A DNA stretch of 26,043 nt from Dehalococcoidales bacterium (lineage in GTDB: Bacteria > Chloroflexota > Dehalococcoidia > Dehalococcoidales > UBA3254). Every line of letters begins with the position of its first letter. Position 1 is the first letter of the stretch. The DNA lies in assembly GCA_016926695.1 (NCBI GenBank), contig JAFGOB010000143.1:1-26043 (forward strand), written 5' to 3'. Shown here in pieces: positions 7,315-15,764 of the stretch. The position numbers and the translations under genes were made by a program. Below the pieces are notes generated by a model that was given only the letters and a program-made list of their open reading frames with translations, searched no databases and was not told the origin of the DNA.

Positions 7315-8082
7315 TCAGGCCTTATTCATGGCATATACCATTCTCAGTCCTATCAGAATCAGGTCGGGATTAACTATATCAAAAATGTGGCTTTCTTTGG
7401 CGATTGTATCCAGAAAACCTCCAGTCAGGATTACCTTGGCTTTTTCCGGCAGCTCTTTCTGAATGCGGTTGACCATGCCCTCTATCAGGCTGATATAGCC
7501 GAAAACTATTCCTGACTGCATGGCCGAAACAGTATTGGTACCTATAGCCCTGGCGGGACGGCTGAGATTGACCCGCGGCAACATGGCAGTACGGGCAAAT
7601 AATGCTTCAGCACCCGTCTGGATACCGGGGGCTATCGCTCCGCCTATATAATCCCCGTTTTTAGAGATGGTATCGAAGGTGGTAGCCGTTCCCAGGTCGA
7701 CTATAATAAGGGGACCTCCGTAAAGCTGAAAAGCCGCCGCACCATGGACTATGCGGTCGGGACCCACCTCCCTGGGATTGTCCATACGGATTTTCACCCC
7801 CGTCCTGGTGCCTGCGCCGATCACCAGCGGTTTTAGATTGAAGTAGCGCTGGAACATAATTTCAAGGGTATTGACCGCCGGCGGGACTACCGAACACAGA
7901 CAGACATCTGTAATATCATCGGTTCCCAGGTCCTGACTGCGCAGCAGGCTGAGCAATATGGCGGCATATTCATCCGGTAAACGGCTGATGCTGGTGGACA
8001 TACGCCAGGTTACCACCAGCTCTTTTTCTTTAAAAATACCCAGTCCTATCCCTGTATTGCCTACATCTATTGCTAACAGCAT
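7315..8082 (-). CDS. coaX: Type III pantothenate kinase
   Basis: This enzyme phosphorylates pantothenate with ATP, the first committed step of coenzyme A synthesis, in the cytoplasm; type III enzymes are not feedback-inhibited by CoA and need a monovalent cation. The ASKHA fold is evident from 'AIDVGNT' (phosphate 1, residues 4-10), 'EVGPDR' with the catalytic base D109, 'VDLGTATTFD' (phosphate 2, 128-137) and 'GGAIAPG' (147-153). The length of 255 residues is normal. I chose the ATG at 8082 because GAGGT sits six bases ahead of it. An in-frame GTG at 8088 would add Met-Thr but directly abuts that SD. It lies between nnr (62 bases upstream) and coaBC (12 bases downstream), so two CoA steps are co-expressed. 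Confidence 0.95.
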   Translation of the reverse strand: MLLAIDVGNTGIGLGIFKEKELVVTWRMSTSISRLPDEYAAILLSLLRSQDLGTDDITDVCLCSVVPPAVNTLEIMFQRYFNLKPLVIGAGTRTGVKIRMDNPREVGPDRIVHGAAAFQLYGGPLIIVDLGTATTFDTISKNGDYIGGAIAPGIQTGAEALFARTAMLPRVNLSRPARAIGTNTVSAMQSGIVFGYISLIEGMVNRIQKELPEKAKVILTGGFLDTIAKESHIFDIVNPDLILIGLRMVYAMNKA

Positions 8083-8144
8083 AGTCACACCTCAAATATG
8101 GCAGTCCGAAATCGCAGCCGCAGCCATACACACAATATTCTATG

Positions 8145-9704
8145 TCAATTTTCTTTCAGTTGTCTAATAGCCAGAGGCAGGAACGGGAGCAGGTCGCCGG
8201 CCAGCATACCGGCATCACCGGTTTTCTCTTTCACCATCTCACCAGCCAGTGCATGCACATAAACAGCGCAGGAGGCAGCTTCGAAAAGCTCCAGTCCCTG
8301 GGCCGCCATCCCGGCCACAGCTCCCGCCAGTACATCGCCTGTCCCCGCTGAGGCTAATCCAGCATTGGCGAAGGGGCTGACATTAACTCTGCCGTCGGGA
8401 GCTGCAATCACCGTATAGGCGCCCTTGAGTACCACGGTCTTATGCCATTGTGCGGCCGCTTCCCGGGCAAGACTGATACGGTCTGACTGGACCTCGGTAA
8501 CGGTCCTTCCCAGTAAACGGGACATTTCTCCGGCATGCGGAGTCAGAACGGCATTATCCTTGAAGGTCTTCCACCACTCCGGAATACCGGCCAGGATATT
8601 GATGCCATCAGCATCCAGCACCACACGAGGCAATTTCAGGCTGCTTTTTACCAGCAGGGACTCAATCAGGTCCTTTACAGGCTGACTCTGTCCCGAACCG
8701 CAGCCAGCCAGCAGCACATCGTATTGGGGCAACTGCCGGCAGACCATCTCAACCGCATCGGTTGAAAGCAAACCGGCCGACGATTCAGGCAGGGGCACAT
8801 AAGTAACCTCGGTTAATTTTACCGCCAGCACCGGATAAAGGCTGCGAGCAATGGCCAGGGTGGTCAATCCGGCCCCGACCCTGAGTGTGCTGCTGCATGC
8901 CAGGTAGGCCGCTCCCGGATAATTGATTGAGCCGGTCAGGGCCATGATCTTCCCGTGAGTGCCCTTATGCGCAATCAGTGAACGTCCGGGTAAAATGGCC
9001 TTTACCCCTTTCGGCCCGAGCAGACGGGTCTGGATATGGTCTACCAGGCTATGAGGGATACCGATATCCACCAGGCTGATTTTACCGGCTTTTTCAGCCC
9101 CCGGCAGATTATAAAGCCCTGTTTTGGGAAAGCCCAGAGTAATGGTGTTGTCTGCTGAAGGCGTAGACGGGTCTACCAAACCGCTGTCCGCATTAAGGCC
9201 TGACGGTAAATCCAGCGCGATCACCCGCAGGTCCGACCTCTTTCTCCTGGCTTCATTTACCTCGCCCAGAATATGTGCAAAAGTACCTGTCAGAGGCCGG
9301 CTTTTACCTGTACCGAAAACGGCATCCAGAACAATCCCGGCTTCCGACAGCCATTCGCTGAACTTGTTAAAATTGACATCGTTTTGTAATTCACAATAAT
9401 GTATTCCCCTTTTCTTTACCTCTTCCAGGTTTACATCCGGGTACTTGCGCCTTTCACAAAGGTAAACCTTTATCCTGCCGGCCCCCCAGTCATATAGATG
9501 GCGGGCTGCTACCAGTCCGTCACCCCCATTATTACCCGGGCCTATCAGTACCAGTATGTTTGCCCTGCGGATATCGCCAACCAGCCTGTGTACCTCTTCC
9601 GCTACAGCCTTACCCGCCACCTGCATCAGTTGGTCCAGCGAAATGCCGAATTGGGAACAGTCCCTTTCCGCCTGCTGCATCTGAGCTACCGAAACAATTT
9701 TCAT
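8145..9704 (-). CDS. nnr: Bifunctional NAD(P)H-hydrate repair enzyme (epimerase / ADP-dependent dehydratase)
   Basis: A 519-residue fusion that repairs hydrated NADH and NADPH. The N-terminal YjeF-type half (1-225) epimerises S- and R-NAD(P)HX; it shows 'GPGNNGGDG' (55-63), 'VLDAVFGTG' (125-133) and 'ALDLPSGLNADSG' (163-175). The C-terminal ribokinase-like half (about 240-515) dehydrates S-NAD(P)HX with ADP; it shows 'HKGTHGKIMALTGS' (256-269), 'DADGIN' (364-369), 'LTPHAGEM' (397-404) and the anion-hole/catalytic 'SAGTGDVLAG' with D467. The length and order match E. coli YjeF/Nnr. The SD is weak (GGGAAAG). It is the first gene of the minus-strand operon with coaX and coaBC, downstream of the promoter at 9760-9788. 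Grouping with CoA genes fits a cofactor-maintenance theme. Confidence 0.95.
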   Translation of the reverse strand: MKIVSVAQMQQAERDCSQFGISLDQLMQVAGKAVAEEVHRLVGDIRRANILVLIGPGNNGGDGLVAARHLYDWGAGRIKVYLCERRKYPDVNLEEVKKRGIHYCELQNDVNFNKFSEWLSEAGIVLDAVFGTGKSRPLTGTFAHILGEVNEARRKRSDLRVIALDLPSGLNADSGLVDPSTPSADNTITLGFPKTGLYNLPGAEKAGKISLVDIGIPHSLVDHIQTRLLGPKGVKAILPGRSLIAHKGTHGKIMALTGSINYPGAAYLACSSTLRVGAGLTTLAIARSLYPVLAVKLTEVTYVPLPESSAGLLSTDAVEMVCRQLPQYDVLLAGCGSGQSQPVKDLIESLLVKSSLKLPRVVLDADGINILAGIPEWWKTFKDNAVLTPHAGEMSRLLGRTVTEVQSDRISLAREAAAQWHKTVVLKGAYTVIAAPDGRVNVSPFANAGLASAGTGDVLAGAVAGMAAQGLELFEAASCAVYVHALAGEMVKEKTGDAGMLAGDLLPFLPLAIRQLKEN

Positions 9705-9759
9705 CTCGACTTTCCCTGCTAAACGTAATTTTGCTGCTGTTCACTATATTGCAGTTTGA

Positions 9760-9788
9760 AGTTTACCAGCAAAGGAAAAAAGGTTCAA
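9760..9788 (-). promoter_or_regulatory. Promoter of the nnr-coaX-coaBC operon
   Basis: On the minus strand TTGAAC (complement of 9783-9788) is followed after exactly 17 bases by TAAACT (complement of 9760-9765). The predicted start near 9752 gives a leader of about 48 bases to the nnr ATG at 9704. The spacer is T-rich. The hexamers match those upstream of the membrane kinase at 4872-4900, suggesting the same housekeeping sigma factor. Confidence 0.6.
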
Positions 9789-9918
9789 GGGGAACGTAAA
9801 CTGAACGATGCATCTTACCATCCGGCTTCGCCTTTATTATTCAGTTTTCCGGTGAAACAATATTCATATTCGATTGCAGGTTGCTAAATGGATAGAAAAA
9901 AACTATTCTTAAAGGGAA

Positions 9919-10956
9919 ATGAGTAATATACGACACGATCAAATCCCGGCAGGACAGAATGTCAGGGAAATAGCCCCGGGTATCTACCAGGTACGCATAC
10001 CCCTGAGCGACGGTCACGCCATGGCCCTGGAAAGCATGAACTCGTACCTGATCCAGGGCACATCCGGCTGGCTGATGATCGATACGGGCTGGTACCAGCC
10101 ATTTGCCTTTAAGGCGCTTGAGGATGCTCTTCACAGCCTGGGCCAGGAGCTAAGCGACATTCATACTATTGCCCTGACCCACAGTCACCCCGACCACTAC
10201 GGTATGGCGGGAAAAATAAGACAGCATGCTCCAAAAGCCGAGCTGATATGTCACCGCTGGGAAGCCGATCTGATAGAATCACGTTTTATCAAATTCATTG
10301 AACCGAAAGAAGACGTTGCTTTCCTGCTGGAAAAACACGGCGTACCGGAAGCCGATATACAACCCATGGGGTCGGCATCCATGCCCGTTCTGCAACTCGT
10401 GACCATAACCCTGCCCGACCGCTTGCTTTACGGAGGGGAGATCATCAGCACGGGGATTTACGATCTTGAGATTATCTGGACCCCCGGTCATTCCCCCGGT
10501 CACATCTGCTTGTATGAACCGAAAAACAGGCTGCTTTTTTGCGGAGACAACATCCTGCCAACGATCACTCCCAACGTAGGTTACCACGTCCTATCAGGCG
10601 ATAATCCTCTTGGAGACTATCTGGGATCATTGAACAAGCTGGCCCATCTGGATATTGCCTGCGCCCACCCCGGACACGAATACTCCTTTACGGATATCAA
10701 AGGCAGAATCGCCGAAATCATCGAACACCACCGTCTGCGGAGCGCTGAAGTCATGGAGTTGATAGCCGGCAATCTTTCCAACTCCTACGAGATAGCTCAT
10801 CATCTCACCTGGAGCCTGAAAATACCCTTTGAAGACTTTTCCCCCCTTCAGAAACGCGCCGCGGTCACCGAGGCAATCGCTCATCTGGAATATCTTCGCT
10901 GGGAAGGCAGAATAAACAAGACCTACCGGAACAACCGTATCAGCTACGGGAACTGA
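9919..10956 (+). CDS. Metallo-beta-lactamase-fold hydrolase with C-terminal winged helix
   Basis: A 345-residue MBL-fold enzyme, probably cytoplasmic (no signal peptide). The metal site is complete: 'THSHPDHYG' gives H88, H90, D92 and H93; 'TPGHSPGH' supplies H191; 'FCGDN' supplies the bridging D210; and 'CAHPGHEY' supplies H250/H253. Residues 270-340 look like the helical winged-helix tail of LACTB2-like MBL proteins ('RLRSAEVMELIAGN', 'AIAHLEYLRWEGRI'). Substrates in this group range from thioesters to nucleic acids, so none is assigned. The ATG is preceded by AAAGGG only two bases away, which is unusually close, but no better in-frame start lies before the fold begins. It is divergent from the nnr operon across a 214-base spacer. 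Confidence 0.88.
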   Translation: MSNIRHDQIPAGQNVREIAPGIYQVRIPLSDGHAMALESMNSYLIQGTSGWLMIDTGWYQPFAFKALEDALHSLGQELSDIHTIALTHSHPDHYGMAGKIRQHAPKAELICHRWEADLIESRFIKFIEPKEDVAFLLEKHGVPEADIQPMGSASMPVLQLVTITLPDRLLYGGEIISTGIYDLEIIWTPGHSPGHICLYEPKNRLLFCGDNILPTITPNVGYHVLSGDNPLGDYLGSLNKLAHLDIACAHPGHEYSFTDIKGRIAEIIEHHRLRSAEVMELIAGNLSNSYEIAHHLTWSLKIPFEDFSPLQKRAAVTEAIAHLEYLRWEGRINKTYRNNRISYGN

Positions 10957-11190
10957 CACCACTTATCCTGTTTTTCTCTTGTTAACACAACCGGCCCCAT
11001 CCCTGGATTCAGCATCCCGGTGTTGTCCCAACTTTTTCTTAAATCAAACGTTATTGCTTTTATAAAGCCGGTATCATTCGTCAAGAACAACATGTAATAC
11101 TATTCATTTTTCAACGTATAAAGAATACAGGTAAGGCAAAGTAGCAGAGAAGATGATAACAATTAATAAATCAACAAAAAGGAGAATCCT

Positions 11191-11961
11191 ATGTACAAGA
11201 GATGGTTGTTTACTATTGCACTGGGACTGATTCTGATCCTGGCGGTACCGGCGTTGGCCGGGTGCAGTACCTCAACCAAAGCCCAGGAGCCTGCCCAGGT
11301 ACAGGTCAACCAGCAACCGGAGGGAATCTGGGTCAGCGGCACGGGCGAAATCACCGTTACCCCGGACATTGCTGCGCTGACACTGGGTATAGTCACCATG
11401 AAGCAAAGTGTAGCAGACGCCCAGGCCGAAGCATCGTCCGCCATGGCATCGGTGATGCAGGCCCTTAGCGACAGCGGTATCGAGCAAAAAGACATCCAGA
11501 CAGGACGTTTCAGCATCAGCCAGAGAGACCGGTGGGATGATGAAAGGCAAATAGAGCAAATAACCGGCTACCAGGTATCCAATATGGTCACGGTAAAAAT
11601 CAGAGAGATAGAGAAGATAGGCAGTATCATCGACCTGGTAGCACAGGCTGGCGGAGACCTGATCCGGATAAACGGCATCAGTTTTTCGGTTGAAAATCCC
11701 CAGGACTATTATTCCGAGGTAAGAGAGAAAGCCATGACGGATGCCCGAAACAAGGCGGAGGATCTGGCAAAACTGGCCGGCCTGACCCTGGGTAAACCAA
11801 CCTGTATCGTTGAAGGGGCTCAATCTTCAAGCGTATATGAGAGCTATCGCAGTGGCTACGGTATGGCGGTTCCGGCGCCGACTATTATTACATCGGCACC
11901 CATAAGTACCGGGGAGTCAAAAATTACCCTCAATGTCCAGGTGACTTACAGCACAGAATAA
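11191..11961 (+). CDS. SIMPL-domain (DUF541) lipoprotein, first copy
   Basis: A 256-residue secreted lipoprotein. The signal peptide (residues 1-24) ends in the lipobox 'LAGC' with C25 as the lipidated residue, so the protein should be anchored outside the membrane. A polar linker follows, then the SIMPL domain (about 45-256): 'GIWVSGTGEITVTPDIAALTLGI' is the family opening and 'MTDARNKAEDLAKLAGLTLGKP' (about 190-211) the family helix. SIMPL proteins form ring-shaped oligomers in relatives (BP26-like), but their function is poorly known. The start is secured by AAAAAGGAG eight bases before the ATG. A paralogue follows 420 bases downstream in the same orientation. Confidence 0.88.
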   Translation: MYKRWLFTIALGLILILAVPALAGCSTSTKAQEPAQVQVNQQPEGIWVSGTGEITVTPDIAALTLGIVTMKQSVADAQAEASSAMASVMQALSDSGIEQKDIQTGRFSISQRDRWDDERQIEQITGYQVSNMVTVKIREIEKIGSIIDLVAQAGGDLIRINGISFSVENPQDYYSEVREKAMTDARNKAEDLAKLAGLTLGKPTCIVEGAQSSSVYESYRSGYGMAVPAPTIITSAPISTGESKITLNVQVTYSTE

Positions 11962-12381
11962 CAAATAACAGACAGGCATATACAGACCGCTCCGGCCGGA
12001 AGACATGCAGGGAAAACAATCTTTACATATACTTCCGGCCGGTCCTTGTTCCCTTATGCCGGTGCAAGCTCCTCCCGGTCCGGACAGGTAATTTGATCGA
12101 ATAACCGGCCCCGGCGCTATCTTCCGGCAGTCCGGCACGTTATTATTATAGCCGGCTTGCAGATTGCTGCTTGTACTTTTGTGAAAGAAACACAACATAT
12201 GTTTAATCATTTTTCCAACTAAATATTCGCTTGCCCGGTGCGCCGGTATACTATGCTTATGTAAACACAGCGGAACACAGACCTGCAAAAACAATAGTAT
12301 ATCTTTCGACGATAGCTAACGGGCTTATCAGGTAAGTTACGGATGAAAAAATATGTTAAAGGAAAACTAAAGGAGGTTACC
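11962..12381. other. Spacer between the two SIMPL genes
   Basis: There is no coding frame here. It contains an 11-bp perfect inverted repeat (11992-12042, separate entry) and several CCGG-rich tracts. A possible but poor promoter for the second copy is TTCGCT-17-TACTAT (12226-12254). It ends in a strong SD (AAAGGAGG) for the gene at 12382. Confidence 0.4.
11992..12042 (+). repeat. Inverted repeat downstream of the first SIMPL gene
   Basis: CCGGCCGGAAG (11992-12002) and CTTCCGGCCGG (12032-12042) are perfect reverse complements separated by 29 bases. The GC-rich stem lies 30 bases after the stop codon of the first SIMPL gene, so it may stabilise or end that transcript. No T-run follows (TCCTTGTTCCC only), so it is not a standard rho-independent terminator. 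Confidence 0.5.
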
Positions 12382-13155
12382 ATGAAAAAGAACTGGTTAT
12401 GGATTATTGCAGTCGGGTTGGTCGCAATACTGGCTGCTCCCTTCCTGGCAGGGTGCAGTCTCCCGGCTGAAGCCCGGGACACCACAAAAGTGAACATCAG
12501 CCAGCAGCAGGAGGGCATCTGGGTAACCGGCACCGGGGAAATCTCCATCAATCCCGATATCGCAATACTGAGCCTGGGTGTCAGTGTTATGGAAAAGAAC
12601 GTAGCTACGGCACTGTCCGAAGCTTCGGAAGCCATGGCCAAAGTAATGCAAGCCTTGACTGAGAACGGGATCGAACAAAAAGACATTCAGACCGGACATT
12701 TCAGCATAAACCAGAGAACAAGATGGGATGATGAAAAACAAATTGACTCTCCAACCGGTTATCAGGTTACCAATATGGTAACAGTAAAGATACACGATAC
12801 CGGGAATGCCGGCACTATAATCGACTCCGTGGTCCAGGCTGGTGGCGATCTTATCCGCATAAACGGTATCAGTTTCTCTGTAGAAGAACCCGCCAAGTAT
12901 TACACCGAGGTAAGGGAAAAAGCCATGACTGCGGCAAGGAACAAGGCGGAGGAACTGGCTGAACTGGCCGGGCTCACATTGGGAAAGCCATCTTATATAG
13001 CTGAAAACGCCCAGTACTCACCTGTTTATGGTGGTTATTCCAACGTAGCGGTCGCCATGGCAGTACCTGAAGCGTTATATTCTTCTTCATCGATCAGCAC
13101 AGGAGAGACCAAAATCACTCTGAACATCCAGGTAGCATACAGCGTAACACAGTAA
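12382..13155 (+). CDS. SIMPL-domain (DUF541) lipoprotein, second copy
   Basis: A 257-residue lipoprotein, paralogue of the preceding gene; by eye about two thirds of the mature residues are identical. It has the same layout: signal peptide, lipobox 'LAGC' with C25, a short linker, then a SIMPL domain with 'GIWVTGTGEISINPDIAILSLGV' and 'ARNKAEELAELAGLTLGKP'. Blocks such as 'QAGGDLIRINGISFSVE' are unchanged between the copies, while the linker and the region before the last strands ('YSPVYGGYSNVAVAMAVPE') have diverged. I set the start at 12382 because AAAGGAGG lies nine bases ahead; an in-frame ATG at 12343 adds 13 charged residues before the signal peptide and has no SD. Confidence 0.88.
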   Translation: MKKNWLWIIAVGLVAILAAPFLAGCSLPAEARDTTKVNISQQQEGIWVTGTGEISINPDIAILSLGVSVMEKNVATALSEASEAMAKVMQALTENGIEQKDIQTGHFSINQRTRWDDEKQIDSPTGYQVTNMVTVKIHDTGNAGTIIDSVVQAGGDLIRINGISFSVEEPAKYYTEVREKAMTAARNKAEELAELAGLTLGKPSYIAENAQYSPVYGGYSNVAVAMAVPEALYSSSSISTGETKITLNIQVAYSVTQ

Positions 13156-13169
13156 GTATGAAATGCCAT

Positions 13170-13198
13170 TTGACAACGTGAAAAGTTCGTATTAAAAT
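13170..13198 (+). promoter_or_regulatory. Near-consensus sigma-70-type promoter
   Basis: TTGACA (13170-13175), a 17-base spacer, then TAAAAT (13193-13198). This is the best match to a housekeeping promoter in the window. It begins 14 bases after the stop of the second SIMPL gene and points rightward. Transcription from about 13205 would meet a strong stem-loop within 30 bases and reach the next gene (13663) only after about 460 bases. Confidence 0.6.
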
Positions 13199-13234
13199 AT
13201 CGGCATCATCGCAAGTAACCTTTGCATAGAGTAC

Positions 13235-13267
13235 CCGGTGTAAGCATGTTGTACATGCTTGCACCGG
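13235..13267 (+). terminator. Strong stem-loop, terminator- or attenuator-like
   Basis: CCGGTGTAAGCATG (13235-13248) pairs with CATGCTTGCACCGG (13254-13267); one position is a G-U wobble. One more T-A pair closes it to a 15-bp stem with a three-base loop. The downstream sequence (CATGTCGATTTTCGG) has only four Ts in a row, so termination would be imperfect. It lies 80 bases after the second SIMPL stop and 37 bases after the promoter at 13170-13198, so it could end the SIMPL transcript, end a short RNA, or control read-through to the kinase. Confidence 0.5.
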
Positions 13268-13662
13268 CATGTCGATTTTCGGATAAGGTTAATTTCAGGC
13301 AATGTAATGGCTATTCAGATCGATTGAGTGTACCGAAATATGAAAGAGAACGCCACACCGGTCCCGCCTGCTAAAAATAATCCCCTGTCAGGATTTCTCT
13401 CATTAAAAGCAGGTATACGCAATCGCTCTTTCCGTAAACCGGCTGCTACCTTTTTTGACATTTTCAGTGCCCCAAAATCGAATATTATATCTCTTTTCGC
13501 TGCTGCCCGGTCTTATCAGTATCTGAAATGCAACTCTGACGAGAAAGAGAGACCTTTCACCCTGCTTTTGATATGATTGGATACTGAAATCACCTCACTT
13601 GAAAAAATTTCGCGACTTGAATTCAGAAAATCGCAGCGTTAAATGGGAGGAGGATAAGCCAT
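13268..13662. other. Leader-length spacer before the second REC-PAS kinase
   Basis: No recognisable gene. A GTG-initiated frame of 82 codons (13328-13576) has no SD, an unremarkable composition and no familiar motif, so I do not call it. The last 20 bases carry GGGAGGAGG, the SD of the kinase. If the promoter at 13170 drives the kinase, this is a long untranslated leader. Confidence 0.4.
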
Positions 13663-15330
13663 ATGCAAAGCACTGTATTGATTGTAGATGACAATGTCAG
13701 TAACTTGCGATTGCTGGAGAAACTGCTTAAAAGCAAGCAATACAGTGTGTGCATTGCTCATAACGGTGCTGAAGCGCTGGACATGGCGAGGAAGGCCCCT
13801 CCGAACCTGATAATCTCCGATATATTGATGCCGGTAATGGACGGATTCATGTTATGCCAGCAATGGAATAGTGATCCGCAACTGAAAAATATTCCTTTTG
13901 TTTTCTATACAGCCACCTATACGGACAGGAGAGACGAACAACTGGCCCTGAACATGGGAGCAGCCCGTTTCATTGTTAAACCTGTAGAACCGGATATCTT
14001 CATTCAAATCATCCAGGACGTTATCGATGAATTAAACCGGAAACAGGTGGTTACGCCCGAACCCGTTTTTAAGGATGAAGAGGTCTTTCTAAACAACTAT
14101 AATCAAGCCCTGGTACGCAAGCTCGAACAAAAAGTAGAAGAGTTGAAAAACATCAATCTTGCTCTTGAAAATGAGATATCTCAACGGAAAACAGTAGAAA
14201 AAGCGCTGAGGGAGTCGGAAGAAAAACTAAAACGCGTTTTCTCTGCCATCGCCGGAGGGATAATAATAACGGACTTACAGGGAAATATCATTGATTGCAA
14301 TGAGAATACATATCGCATCATTCAAAGGGATACTAAAGACTCTTTGCTGGGTAAAAATATTTTCTTTTTTCTGGATGAGGAAGAAAAGGACAGGGCTTCC
14401 GCCAATTTAAAAAAGACTATTGAAAAAGGAGCATCTTACGATAACGAATATACCATTACCAGGGCTGACGGGACGAAATTCCCTATCGAGGTAAGCAGTT
14501 GTATAGCCAGAGACTGGGCTGATAAACCGCTTTTCATAGTGATCAATTTTGCGGATATCACCGACCGCAAAAATTTACAGTATCGTATTTTAGAGCTCTA
14601 TGAAAAGGAAAAACTGCAAAGGGAAGAACTACAGGAAGAAGCCAACGCCAGAGGTCAGTTTATTGATGTGCTGGCGCACGAACTCAGGACGCCGCTGACT
14701 CCTATCATGGCATCGTCCGATATGCTTAAGGATATTTTTGAGACAAATCCCGTAAATATTCAAAAGAGATTATGTTACAACATCAACAACGGGGCCCGCA
14801 TCCTTGTTTCGCGACTTGAGGAACTGCTGGACCTGGCCAGCTTCGATAGAGGTACATACAAACTGCAATTTCAGAAAACAGACGTCAATAAATTGCTAAA
14901 TGAAGTAATAGTCGAATTCCAGCCGGTACTGGAACAGAATATGCAGCAAATTGACATGGCAATTGCCAGTAATCCGGGGTGTGTCGAATCCGATATCACA
15001 CGTTTAAAACAGGTTTTCACCAATCTTCTTTCAAACGCCAGCAAGTTCAGCCCTCAACATAGTATCATAACATTAAGAGTCAAAACAGAGGACGGGAATC
15101 TGCTGATAGAGGTCAGTGATACCGGCAGCGGCATATCTTACGAAGAACAGACGAGGCTTTTTCAGCCTTACCACAGGGTGGAACAGGACCGGCAGAAATT
15201 TCCCGGGATCGGCCTCGGCCTGGCTATCTCAAAGCAAATAATTGAAGCGCACGGGGGCAGGATATGGATTGAAAGCCAGCCGGGAAATGGAAGTACTTTC
15301 AGCTTTTCGATTCCTCTCGCCCGAGAATAG
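13663..15330 (+). CDS. Soluble hybrid histidine kinase, REC-PAS-HisKA-HATPase (second copy)
   Basis: A 555-residue cytoplasmic kinase. The receiver domain (1-120) has D9/D10, phospho-acceptor D53 in 'ISDILMPVMDG' and K106 in 'FIVKPVEP'. A long coiled coil (150-190) leads to a PAS domain (190-310: 'FSAIAGGIIITDLQGNIIDCNEN', 'FPIEVSS', 'FADITDRKNLQ'). HisKA has H339 in 'VLAHELRTPLTPI'; the ATPase domain has N458 in 'NLLSNASKFS', 'DTGSGIS' (486-492) and 'GIGLGLA' (515-521). It shares order and style with the gene at 985-2517, but its receiver is of the CheY/PleD type. No DNA-binding output or partner regulator is adjacent. The start is secured by GGAGGAGG nine bases ahead. It could phosphorylate its own receiver or relay to an unlinked regulator. 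Confidence 0.92.
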   Translation: MQSTVLIVDDNVSNLRLLEKLLKSKQYSVCIAHNGAEALDMARKAPPNLIISDILMPVMDGFMLCQQWNSDPQLKNIPFVFYTATYTDRRDEQLALNMGAARFIVKPVEPDIFIQIIQDVIDELNRKQVVTPEPVFKDEEVFLNNYNQALVRKLEQKVEELKNINLALENEISQRKTVEKALRESEEKLKRVFSAIAGGIIITDLQGNIIDCNENTYRIIQRDTKDSLLGKNIFFFLDEEEKDRASANLKKTIEKGASYDNEYTITRADGTKFPIEVSSCIARDWADKPLFIVINFADITDRKNLQYRILELYEKEKLQREELQEEANARGQFIDVLAHELRTPLTPIMASSDMLKDIFETNPVNIQKRLCYNINNGARILVSRLEELLDLASFDRGTYKLQFQKTDVNKLLNEVIVEFQPVLEQNMQQIDMAIASNPGCVESDITRLKQVFTNLLSNASKFSPQHSIITLRVKTEDGNLLIEVSDTGSGISYEEQTRLFQPYHRVEQDRQKFPGIGLGLAISKQIIEAHGGRIWIESQPGNGSTFSFSIPLARE

Positions 15331-15426
15331 CTTCGTTAAAATCCGTAACGTTTATCCAGTCTTCAATGAAGGTAAAAAACGTCCAGTACTAAAAAACATA
15401 TGTCTTTCTCAATGTCTTAACAGCCG

Positions 15427-15633
15427 TTAACCCTGCCCCGGGTCAATACGACGGTTTTTCCCGGATATAACGTTTTTAGGCAGGCCTAAATGCTTAACCA
15501 TAAAGGCTTTCATATCTTTAAAGGTCTCAAAATGGGCTTCTTCCTGAGTGTGGAGATGCTGGATATGACCTACAAATTTACCACCGGATTCGCTATGGAT
15601 TCGGACTATAAAGGTATAATACCCGCCTTTCAT
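15427..15633 (-). CDS. Small conserved-looking protein of unknown function
   Basis: A 68-residue soluble protein that I do not recognise with confidence. It opens with a beta-hairpin-like stretch ('YYTFIVRIHSESGGKFVGHIQHLHTQEEAHF') and an amphipathic helix ('FKDMKAFMVKHLGL'), followed by a basic tail ('SGKNRRIDPGQG'). The pattern of strand-turn-strand with 'GHIQH' and a closing helix resembles short proteins of about 60-80 residues found in Dehalococcoidia, but no function is known to me. It is supported as a real gene by GAGGAGAGG four to ten bases before the ATG. It lies convergent to the kinase, 96 bases away. Confidence 0.6.
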   Translation of the reverse strand: MKGGYYTFIVRIHSESGGKFVGHIQHLHTQEEAHFETFKDMKAFMVKHLGLPKNVISGKNRRIDPGQG

Positions 15634-15764
15634 TGCCTCTCCTCAGGAGTTGTCTTATGTCCAAATCATAGCATATAGCGGTAAGTTGATAGTTATTCGG
15701 CAGTAAACACGCAGTTAAAAAAAAGAGATTCCGCCTGAAACGTGCATTTATTTACTGTCAAATA

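Noticed and set aside
8083..8088. GTG start for coaX
   Set aside because: It abuts the GAGGT SD with no spacing; the ATG six bases later is ideally placed.
11272..11823. Minus-strand frame of 183 codons opposite the first SIMPL gene
   Set aside because: Shadow of a well-supported lipoprotein with SD, signal peptide and lipobox; a similar shadow appears under the paralogue.
12343..12381. Upstream ATG for the second SIMPL gene
   Set aside because: No SD and it would place 13 charged residues before the signal peptide; the ATG at 12382 has AAAGGAGG.
13328..13576. GTG-started 82-codon frame between the SIMPL and kinase genes
   Set aside because: No SD, no recognisable motif, and positioned in what looks like a leader region.
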